From positions 1 through 33,511 of the forward strand of contig CANRKJ010000027.1 of assembly GCA_947631185.1 (NCBI GenBank): DNA of 33,511 bases, given 5' to 3'. The DNA comes from an uncultured Clostridia bacterium. GTDB lineage: Bacteria > Bacillota > Clostridia > TANB77 > CAG-508. A program made the translations under genes and the position numbers. The notes below the pieces were generated by a model that saw only the letters and a program-made list of their open reading frames with translations, did not search any database and was not told where the DNA came from. This document shows positions 28,192 through 33,511 of this stretch, one piece after another. The stretch's first letter is position 1. Every line of letters begins with the position of its first letter.

Positions 28192-28528
28192 ATTCATTAA
28201 TATCATTTACTTCTACATCACCATAATTGTTTCCTTCATTAACTGGATCTAATACCCAAAAAACTACCAACACTATAAATCCCACAAAAGGTATAAGCCC
28301 CAAAAGTAAAAACCATCCGCTTTTATTTATATCATGTAACCTTCTAATCGCAACTGCTATGTATGGGATTAAATATACTAATGCAAATATAGTACCCAAA
28401 TCAGAACTAATTACATTCAATATTAGTGAAATTATTAAATTAAATAAAAATGGAATCCAAAATTCCCTTTTGCTTGCTCTACCTGAAAACTTAATATAAT
28501 TTTTCCAAAAGCTCTTGTACTCTTCCAT
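28190..28528 (-). CDS. DUF805 family membrane protein
   Basis: A 112-residue protein with the DUF805 (YhaH-like) pattern: an N-terminal YKSFWKNYIKFSGRASKREFW segment, membrane helices at about 24-45, 46-60 and 74-92, and the conserved RRLHDINKSGWF between them. AGGAGG precedes the ATG. The family has no established biochemical role. A possible promoter (TTGTCG, 18-base spacer, TATAAA) is just upstream, and its terminator separates it from murE. It sits between murE and the PBP fragment. Confidence 0.85.
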   Translation of the reverse strand: MEEYKSFWKNYIKFSGRASKREFWIPFLFNLIISLILNVISSDLGTIFALVYLIPYIAVAIRRLHDINKSGWFLLLGLIPFVGFIVLVVFWVLDPVNEGNNYGDVEVNDINE

Positions 28529-28620
28529 ACAATCCTCCTTATTTATATTTTTATAATATTTTTTTCGACAAATAAAAATAATTTCCTTCTTTTTATCTTT
28601 CTCATAAATTTATTTTTACA

Positions 28621-28707
28621 TCATTCACTGGATTTTACACCCAAATATGGTAAAACTTCATTAAGTATCTGTCCACCAACAGGTGCTGCTACACCACCTC
28701 CTTGGTT
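28621..28707 (-). pseudogene. C-terminal fragment of a class B penicillin-binding protein, SpoVD/PBP2-like
   Basis: The minus strand from 28707 reads NQGGGVAAPVGGQILNEV, then LPYLGVKSSE and a TGA stop at 28621-28623. This matches the ending of clostridial SpoVD/PBP2-type proteins, in which QGGGVAAPV lies near the C-terminus of the transpeptidase domain. Upstream of the Asn the frame no longer resembles a PBP and stops after about 14 codons (TAA near 28755). No start is present, so only about 29 codons remain. Gene order (PBP, then murE, mraY) agrees. The rest was presumably displaced by the element that begins here and could lie beyond the right edge of the window. Confidence 0.75.
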
Positions 28708-28786
28708 TCTTTTGTCGCTACAAAATTCATGTACCATGAAATGAGTTTTTTATTCACCAAAGATGTCGAAAACTCAAAGTTTTAGC

Positions 28787-30493
28787 CTAGCCTATTTTTT
28801 CAAAGATACTTGTTTTATTTTCATTATCTATATATTGAAGAATTCTATCTAGTTCATTCATAAATTTAAAATGAATTTTGATTTTCTTTTTTTCATATAC
28901 CTCTATATAATCAATTAACTCTGTTATAATATCTCTGTCTAATTTATTTATATTTTTATATTTCTTAAAGTTCTCTAACCATTGGCTATTTCCATATATA
29001 ATTCCTTCCTGTCTTTCTTTTTGCTTATCTAAATTTTCAATAATTTCTTTTATTTTTTCTATATCTTGTTCATATTTCTGTTTATATTCTAAATATTCTT
29101 CTCTTGTTATATCTTCATTTTTCCAGTCTTCATATAAGCATCTTTTTAAATTGCTTATCTTCTCAATTTCTTTTTTCTTTGCCTGTTTGATATTTGAAAT
29201 ATTTTCATTTACTAACTGTTTTGTTTTAGATTTGTTGATTTGCTCTAGTATATTTTCAGTATCAATAAATAATTCAATATGAAGTTTTATTGCTTCTAAT
29301 ACACTATTTTCAAGGTCTTCCACTTTTAGAGTGTGTTTTGTGCATAACTTATTAGATTTTTTTCTATATGTACCACAAATATAGTATTCATAAACTGTGC
29401 CACTAGTATTTTTACAATATTTCTTATGCATTGCACGCCCACAATCTGCACACTTTAAAATCCCAGCCCACATACTTAAAGCTCCAGTATTTTGTACTCT
29501 AGTATCAACTTGTCTTAATCCTTGAGCCTTATCAAATAGTTCCTTATCAATAATAGGCTCATGCATATTTTCTACTGTAACCCACTCATCTTCTGGCACA
29601 TGCTCTACTTTATGTATTTTGTAACTTTTTACTTTTCTTTTTCCTTGTGTTACATTCCCAATATAAACATCATTTTTTAAGATATTTCTAACTGTAGATG
29701 GGCACCACGAATAATCTTCTTTCTTCATTTTAGAATTATTGTAATTTTGATTTAACTTTTTCTTTTTATATCCTGTGGGATTTAAAACTCCCATATCATT
29801 TAATCGGTAGCATATGGATAAATTACCAAGTCCTTCATTTACTTTCCATTCAAAAATTTTTCTTACAATTTCGGCTGACTCTTCGTCTATTACTAACTTA
29901 TGTTTATCTTTTTCATCTTTTACATACCCATAAGATGGAAATGCTCCTATAAATTCACCTTTTTTCTTTTTTGCCTTTAGTGCTGACTTAATTTTTATAG
30001 ATGTATCTCTTGCATATTCATCATTGATTAAGTTCTTAAACGGAACTAGAATAGTATTGCTACTCATAGGATTTTTAAAGCTATCAACACTATCATTTAT
30101 TGCTATAAATCTTATATTAAATAGTGGAAATATTTGCTCAATATAATTTCCAACTTCTATGTAATTTCTTCCCAGTCTTGATAAATCTTTTACAAGAACA
30201 CAATTAATATTTCCCTTTCTCATATCCTCTAATAATCTTTGAAATCCAGGTCTATTAAAATCAGTTCCTGTGTAGCCATCATCAACATAAGTATCATAAA
30301 CAATCAAATCATCATGTTCTTCAATAAATTCATTTAATAAAGCCTTTTGACTTGTTATACTATTGCTCTCGAGCTTTCCATCTCCTGTATCATTATCTTC
30401 TTGTGAAAGCCTAATATACTGTGCAACAGCCCATATTTTAGCCTTATAATTATTTGAATTTTCTGAAGAATATTTTGATTTTCTTCCAGCCAA
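28787..30493 (-). CDS. Large serine recombinase, TnpX-like
   Basis: A site-specific recombinase of the large serine family, 568 residues, which would integrate and excise the element. The N-terminal resolvase domain has Ser30 in YIRLSQED as the expected nucleophile, YVDDGYTGTDFNRPGFQRLLEDM and LVKDLSRLGRNYIEVG. The recombinase domain follows, then a zinc ribbon (CADCGRAM ... CGTYRKKSNKLC) and a long Lys/Glu coiled coil (about 420-510). It starts with TTG (30493-30491); GGGAGGG lies seven bases upstream. The promoter at 30518-30546 lies close by. It is closest in outline to TnpX of Tn4451-type elements. All catalytic motifs appear intact. Confidence 0.93.
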   Translation of the reverse strand: MAGRKSKYSSENSNNYKAKIWAVAQYIRLSQEDNDTGDGKLESNSITSQKALLNEFIEEHDDLIVYDTYVDDGYTGTDFNRPGFQRLLEDMRKGNINCVLVKDLSRLGRNYIEVGNYIEQIFPLFNIRFIAINDSVDSFKNPMSSNTILVPFKNLINDEYARDTSIKIKSALKAKKKKGEFIGAFPSYGYVKDEKDKHKLVIDEESAEIVRKIFEWKVNEGLGNLSICYRLNDMGVLNPTGYKKKKLNQNYNNSKMKKEDYSWCPSTVRNILKNDVYIGNVTQGKRKVKSYKIHKVEHVPEDEWVTVENMHEPIIDKELFDKAQGLRQVDTRVQNTGALSMWAGILKCADCGRAMHKKYCKNTSGTVYEYYICGTYRKKSNKLCTKHTLKVEDLENSVLEAIKLHIELFIDTENILEQINKSKTKQLVNENISNIKQAKKKEIEKISNLKRCLYEDWKNEDITREEYLEYKQKYEQDIEKIKEIIENLDKQKERQEGIIYGNSQWLENFKKYKNINKLDRDIITELIDYIEVYEKKKIKIHFKFMNELDRILQYIDNENKTSIFEKIG

Positions 30494-30517
30494 TATTTTT
30501 CCCTCCCTTCTTTATAT

Positions 30518-30546
30518 AGTGTAACGTGCTCAAATTAAAATGTCAG
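30518..30546 (-). promoter_or_regulatory. Promoter of the recombinase gene, with conserved spacer
   Basis: On the minus strand, CTGACA (30546-30541), a 17-base spacer and TACACT (30523-30518). The spacer part TTGAGCACGT is shared with the promoter at 33081-33109. Confidence 0.7.
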
Positions 30547-30550
30547 CCCT

Positions 30551-30715
30551 CTATTTCATTTTTACTTTTAAAATGTTCAACATACATTCATTAAATTTTT
30601 TACTATTTTCAGCAAATACCATTTCTACACACATCTCTCCAACTTTTAATTGATATATATTATCCTTTTTTAATAAACCTTTCAAACTTTTACTTTTAAT
30701 TTCCAATACACACAT
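30551..30715 (-). CDS. Small transposon protein, TnpW-like
   Basis: The frame from the ATG at 30715 gives 54 residues; a better spaced start is the TTG at 30706 (nine bases after GAGAGGA), giving 51. The part YQLKVGEMCVEMVFAENSK, then FNECMLNILK, follows the pattern of TnpW proteins (a short beta hairpin, then F.E.SKE, then a helix), which are encoded beside TnpX-type recombinases. The likeness is from memory of the family and short. Its function is unknown. It lies just upstream of the recombinase promoter, on the same strand, and may be part of the same control region. Confidence 0.55.
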   Translation of the reverse strand: MCVLEIKSKSLKGLLKKDNIYQLKVGEMCVEMVFAENSKKFNECMLNILKVKMK

Positions 30716-31057
30716 TCCTCTCGATTTTAGCTAATTAATTCTATTAAGATAAAAAATTTTTATTACAAATTTTCTCCCTCTACTATACTAGTTCCATTAA
30801 GGTACTCTAAATGTAAACTTTTTTGAAGAATTTTTAAAAATATTTTTATTCTTCTACTAGCTAAGTGTCTTTTAAAATAAAAAAAGCGTAATTTTTTTAT
30901 AATTTGGCAAAAAAATAACTAAAAGTTATTTTTTATACTAACTTCTAGTTAAATTCTATTAATTTATATAATTGATTTTAGTTTATCATCATAGCCTCTT
31001 GTAGCAGTATACCTTTTGTAGTTATTTGAATCTTTCCCATAATAACCCCCTTAAATT
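30716..31057. other. Intergenic region between TnpW-like ORF and methyltransferase
   Basis: It holds a perfect terminator-like hairpin (30910-30934) and, next to the methyltransferase stop, a short protein-like remnant (30964-31040). Otherwise AT-rich, with no gene I can support. Confidence 0.5.
30910..30934. terminator. Intrinsic terminator after the methyltransferase
   Basis: Perfect 11-bp arms AAAAAATAACT (30910-30920) and AGTTATTTTTT (30924-30934) with a 3-base loop. A- and T-runs suit both directions. On the minus strand it would end the restriction-modification transcript. Confidence 0.75.
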
Positions 31058-32020
31058 TTACTTTAATGCATTCATTATATTTTCAGCAATTCTATTTATA
31101 ACTGGGACAACAACACTATTTCCTGCTTGTTTATATAATCTTGCATCACTCATATCAGTAGGCAACTCATAATATTTAGGATATCCTTGAGCATAAAAAC
31201 ATTCCATTGGTGTTAACTTTCTTATTCCAAATTTTGTCTTTATTAGTGGTACATTGTGTCCACCTTCCCCCATATTTGCTGTTAAAGTTGGCACTAAATT
31301 ACTTTGATTTTTCCTAACATATTTTCTTCTCCATTGATAAACTGTGTTATCATCATCCATTTCCTCTGTTAGCAATTTATATATGTTACCTTTATATTTT
31401 CCTTCTGTATAATAATATTTGTCATCAACTTTTGTATCAAAATTAAATACATCTTTTATACTTGTTTCTAGTGTTGTTGGCAGTGGCATTTGAAATCTAT
31501 CAAAATCTTCCTTATCCCTAAATGCAACAATGTATATTCTTTCACGATTTTGTGGTATATTTCCGTACTCACAAGCATTTAAAACTTGGCATTTTATTTT
31601 ATCTTTATAACCTGCATTTTCCAATCTTTCAATTATAGTTTTAAATGTATTGCCTTTATCATGCCCCACTAAATTTTTTACATTTTCTAAAAATATTACT
31701 CTTGGTCTTCTCTCTTTGAATATTCTTTCCATTTCAAAGAATAAATCTCCTGTTCTATCATCTTCAAATCCTTTTCTATATCCAGCTACAGAAAAAGAAG
31801 TACATGGAAATCCTCCAACCATAATATCAAACTCTGGTATTTCATCCAATTTAACTTCGTGAATATCTCTACAATCTACCTTCGTTTTAAAGTTTTTTTC
31901 ATATGTTTCTACTGCATATTTATCAAATTCATTAGCATAAGCTATTTCACATTTATCTGTTTCTAAAAATCCTAAATCTATTCCTCCAACACCTGCAAAA
32001 AGGCTACAAATCTTATACAT
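31058..32020 (-). CDS. DNA (cytosine-5) methyltransferase, probable GCNGC specificity
   Basis: A C5-cytosine methyltransferase of 320 residues. Motif I FAGVGGIDLGF is at 8-18, catalytic Cys73 in GGFPCTSFSVAG (a T replaces the usual Q after Cys), motif VI with Glu112 in FLENVKNL, motif VIII QNRER at 157-161, and motif X near the C-terminus (KQAGNSVVVPVI). A target-recognition region of about 60 residues lies between VIII and IX. It protects host DNA from the partner endonuclease encoded just upstream. AAGGAGG lies nine bases before the ATG. A GCNGC double-site palindrome lies 24-35 bases upstream. Size matches M.Bsp6I (about 315 residues), which fits GCNGC specificity, but this is inferred. 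Confidence 0.92.
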   Translation of the reverse strand: MYKICSLFAGVGGIDLGFLETDKCEIAYANEFDKYAVETYEKNFKTKVDCRDIHEVKLDEIPEFDIMVGGFPCTSFSVAGYRKGFEDDRTGDLFFEMERIFKERRPRVIFLENVKNLVGHDKGNTFKTIIERLENAGYKDKIKCQVLNACEYGNIPQNRERIYIVAFRDKEDFDRFQMPLPTTLETSIKDVFNFDTKVDDKYYYTEGKYKGNIYKLLTEEMDDDNTVYQWRRKYVRKNQSNLVPTLTANMGEGGHNVPLIKTKFGIRKLTPMECFYAQGYPKYYELPTDMSDARLYKQAGNSVVVPVINRIAENIMNALK

Positions 32021-32043
32021 AATATCTTTCCTCCTTATATTAT

Positions 32044-32055
32044 GCGGCGCGCCGC
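32044..32055. promoter_or_regulatory. GCGGCGCGCCGC palindrome upstream of the methyltransferase
   Basis: A perfect 12-bp palindrome made only of G and C in very AT-rich DNA, between the endonuclease stop and methyltransferase start. It contains two GCNGC sites (32044-32048 and 32051-32055). If the enzymes recognise GCNGC, methylation here could control transcription of the methyltransferase gene. It might also fold into a hairpin in RNA. Confidence 0.6.
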
Positions 32056-32075
32056 AATCTTTTGTTATATTTTAA

Positions 32076-32094
32076 CAGAGTAAATAACACTCTG
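32076..32094. repeat. Inverted repeat just after the endonuclease gene
   Basis: On the minus strand CAGAGTGTTATTTACTCTG, four bases beyond the endonuclease stop. Six-bp arms surround a 7-base loop. Its near-exact partner, in the opposite orientation, is at 32635-32653. Confidence 0.7.
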
Positions 32095-32098
32095 CCTT

Positions 32099-32623
32099 TC
32101 ATCCTTTTTCAACTATCTTACCTCTTCTAATATTAAATATTACAGTAGGTTCTAGTTGTCTTGTTTCAATAATTGATTGTATTATACTTAAGTGTGGTCT
32201 TTTACCAGCTTTCTGGTAATCTCCTACAGTGGCAGTTCTTGATACAGGAATTTTCTTTAATTCTTCTGAATTAATTCCCGTATCGTAAACAAACAACATA
32301 TTTAAATCTAAATCAAATCTTAAAAATACTAAGTCATCAAAATCACATCTTGGTCCAAAGCTACTTAAATCATATTCATAATTGCTTGTAGCTTTAAATT
32401 CAATTTTCTTTCCATCAAGAGATTTAGCATCTCCTCCAGATTTTTTATTCCAAAGAAGATTTAAGCAATAGCAACCCATTGGCTCACTTATTGCATCTGG
32501 CATATTAATTCCTCTTGATACTAAACTCTTAACATATGTATTTAAGTCTTTCCACTTAAAAAATGCATCACATGTTTCTTGAATTCTAGGCTCATCTATT
32601 TTTATTAAATATTCATCATTCAT
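32099..32623 (-). CDS. Type II restriction endonuclease, Bsp6I-like
   Basis: A 174-residue protein that I assign to the Bsp6I family (cuts GC^NGC), which has the same size. A PD-(D/E)xK-type site is visible as Asp65 in GGDAKSLDGK, and Glu75-Phe-Lys77 in KKIEFKAT. The preceding ISEPMGCYCLNLLWN segment is a likely conserved core helix. Placement directly before a C5-cytosine methyltransferase supports it strongly, and two GCNGC sites stand in the gap between the genes. No controller (C) protein gene is evident. It is read with a weak AAGGT before the ATG and lies between two matching inverted repeats. Exact specificity needs testing. Confidence 0.75.
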   Translation of the reverse strand: MNDEYLIKIDEPRIQETCDAFFKWKDLNTYVKSLVSRGINMPDAISEPMGCYCLNLLWNKKSGGDAKSLDGKKIEFKATSNYEYDLSSFGPRCDFDDLVFLRFDLDLNMLFVYDTGINSEELKKIPVSRTATVGDYQKAGKRPHLSIIQSIIETRQLEPTVIFNIRRGKIVEKG

Positions 32624-32634
32624 TTATTTACCTT

Positions 32635-32653
32635 CAGAGTGTTATTACTCTTG
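32635..32653. repeat. Inverted repeat just before the endonuclease gene
   Basis: On the plus strand CAGAGTGTTATTACTCTTG, which differs from the copy at 32076-32094 by one missing T and small end changes. In the mRNA it lies just before the ribosome site and could form a stem (AGAGT with ACTCT). Confidence 0.65.
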
Positions 32654-32722
32654 ATGAACATTATATATTAGAATTCAAAATTTTTCTACTAATTTTGTCA
32701 AATTGTTTTAAAAATTTTTTAG

Positions 32723-33049
32723 CTAAATTTTGCTATTAATTTTAGCACATTCGTTGAATAGTTTTACAGCATCTGCAAAACCAATTTTATAGAATTTTTC
32801 GTTTTCATAAGAGCTTATAGAATGAATTCCATCTGTGTAACTTTCTAAACTCTCTCTAATTTCATTTATCATTTTATCATTAGTAGAAAGTTCTTTTATT
32901 CTATTTAACAATATTTCGTAGGTATCATTATCCTTAACTAATTCTTTAATTTTTTCCTTATCATAATCTGCAATTACACAAATAAATTCTTCTCTACTAG
33001 AAAATAATTCATTTAAAACTGATTCTTCTTTTTTATCTAAATTAAACAT
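32723..33049 (-). CDS. Small accessory protein, possibly DUF6809-like
   Basis: The start is at 33049 (MFNLDKKEE), eight bases after GGAGG; the ATG at 33064 contains that site. The 108-residue protein is acidic and mostly helical. Its ending, with SYENEKFYKIGFADAVKLFNECA, resembles short proteins common in integrative elements of gut Firmicutes (DUF6809-like), in which a Phe-x-x-GF motif recurs. The family name is uncertain and no function is known. It has a promoter (33081-33109) that matches the recombinase promoter, so the two may be regulated together. No membrane helix. Confidence 0.75.
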   Translation of the reverse strand: MFNLDKKEESVLNELFSSREEFICVIADYDKEKIKELVKDNDTYEILLNRIKELSTNDKMINEIRESLESYTDGIHSISSYENEKFYKIGFADAVKLFNECAKINSKI

Positions 33050-33080
33050 ATTTACTACCTCCATTTATAAATTTATTGGT

Positions 33081-33109
33081 AGTATAACGTGCTCAATTTA
33101 ATTTGTCAG
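33081..33109 (-). promoter_or_regulatory. Promoter of the 108-residue gene, with conserved spacer
   Basis: On the minus strand, CTGACA (33109-33104), a 17-base spacer and TATACT (33086-33081). The spacer ends in the same TTGAGCACGT as the recombinase promoter. Confidence 0.7.
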
Positions 33110-33164
33110 CGTGTTTTTAGAAAAATTTATATTATTTTTTCTAAAACGTACTGAAAATTAAAAT

Positions 33165-33197
33165 ACAAGCCTAAATCTCACTATAATTTAGACTTGC
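33165..33197 (-). terminator. Terminator-like hairpin at the end of the 33181 ORF
   Basis: Arms at 33165-33176 and 33186-33197 pair along 12 bases on the minus strand (two G-U pairs), and ATTTTAATTTT follows. It overlaps the last codons of the ORF at 33181-33387. Confidence 0.55.
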
Positions 33198-33387
33198 ATT
33201 TTTTATTTCTTCCAACCAAATATATTTTAACTTTATTTATAATTCTTTTAAATATAGATTCTTTATACTCTATCAGTGCTACATTGTTTTCTGTTATGTC
33301 TTCTCGTATAGGAATCTTTTTATTATTTTTAAACAAATTTTCATAGTTATACATTTCTTCATTTTTTTTCATAATTTTGTTTTGCAA
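33181..33387 (-). CDS. Possible small basic protein, up to 68 residues
   Basis: An open frame with a likely start at 33369 (ATG of MKKNEEMYNY) or at the TTG at 33387; no good ribosome site is seen for either, so the start is uncertain. The protein is Lys/Asn/Ile-rich, with an amphipathic helix near its end (ESIFKRIINKVKIYL) and a basic tail. The terminator at its 3' end supports transcription. It may be the remaining end of a larger gene. Function unknown. 33388-33511 has nothing I can support. Confidence 0.35.
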   Translation of the reverse strand: MQNKIMKKNEEMYNYENLFKNNKKIPIREDITENNVALIEYKESIFKRIINKVKIYLVGRNKKCKSKL

Positions 33388-33511
33388 GAATTTTCTGACT
33401 TTGTATTTCTGTAGTCTAGTAATCTCTGAATAAAATTGTAATTTCTATAAAATCACTTTAACTTTCGAAACATCACAACCATCGTAAATCATCTTATTCC
33501 AATTCTCAACT

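Larger units (their letters stand above)
28708..33511. mobile_element. One end of an integrated element driven by a large serine recombinase
   Basis: The element begins about where PBP homology stops (near 28705-28715) and continues past the right edge. Seen contents are a TnpX-like recombinase, a TnpW-like ORF, a restriction-modification pair and small genes. The recombinase ends about 80 bases from the junction, as usual for such elements. Short dyads near the junction (TTCATG-TAC-CATGAA, 28726-28740; AAAACT/AGTTTT, 28769-28783) could be part of an attachment site. The other end is not in the window, so size and type (ICE, transposon or prophage) are unknown. Confidence 0.75.

Noticed and set aside
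28227..28499. 90-codon plus-strand frame over the DUF805 gene
   Set aside because: It is antisense to a well supported membrane protein gene with a good ribosome site.

Overview
The window is strongly AT-rich DNA from a low-GC, spore-forming member of the Clostridia (Firmicutes). The evidence is a spoIIA sporulation-sigma operon next to spoIID and spoIIQ, a MurE carrying the meso-DAP-type DNPR motif, AGGAGG-type ribosome binding sites and sigma-A-type promoters. The genus cannot be fixed from the sequence. Almost all core genes lie on the minus strand; three genes on the plus strand interrupt this.

Layout, left to right. (1) 1-3733: rpsL-rpsG-fusA, read right to left from a clear promoter whose start point lies in an inverted repeat. 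A 77-bp direct repeat follows fusA. (2) 3838-7300: an unrecognised 371-residue protein, the tRNA methyltransferase trmFO, and a lone plus-strand gene (6578-7240) with its own promoter, operator-like dyad and terminator. (3) 7309-12520: a metallo-beta-lactamase-fold hydrolase, the (p)ppGpp enzyme relA/spoT, a recJ broken by one extra base, and a YlbF-family gene. (4) 12617-16971: an alpha-glucan module of GH57 branching-enzyme-like protein, DUF4912 protein, and a divergent GT4 glycosyltransferase. (5) 17038-20384: spoIIAA-spoIIAB-sigF-spoIID-spoIIQ. (6) 20815-28528: a 63-residue orphan gene, topA, then murG, ftsW/spoVE, mraY, murE and a DUF805 membrane protein. murD and murF are absent from their usual places.

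From about 28708 to the right edge lies the end of an integrated mobile element. It carries a large serine recombinase (TnpX-like), a TnpW-like small ORF, a type II restriction-modification pair that looks like the Bsp6I (GCNGC) family, and small cargo genes. It abuts a 29-codon fragment of the C-terminus of a penicillin-binding protein, apparently a SpoVD/PBP2-type gene that normally sits upstream of murE. The element has therefore split, or replaced the end of, a cell-wall/sporulation gene.

Most notable points: the recombinase-adjacent split of the PBP gene, which could be reversible in the manner of skin-type elements; a GCNGC double-site palindrome just upstream of the methyltransferase; two promoters in the element with the same conserved spacer; matching inverted repeats on both sides of the endonuclease gene; and the recJ frameshift.
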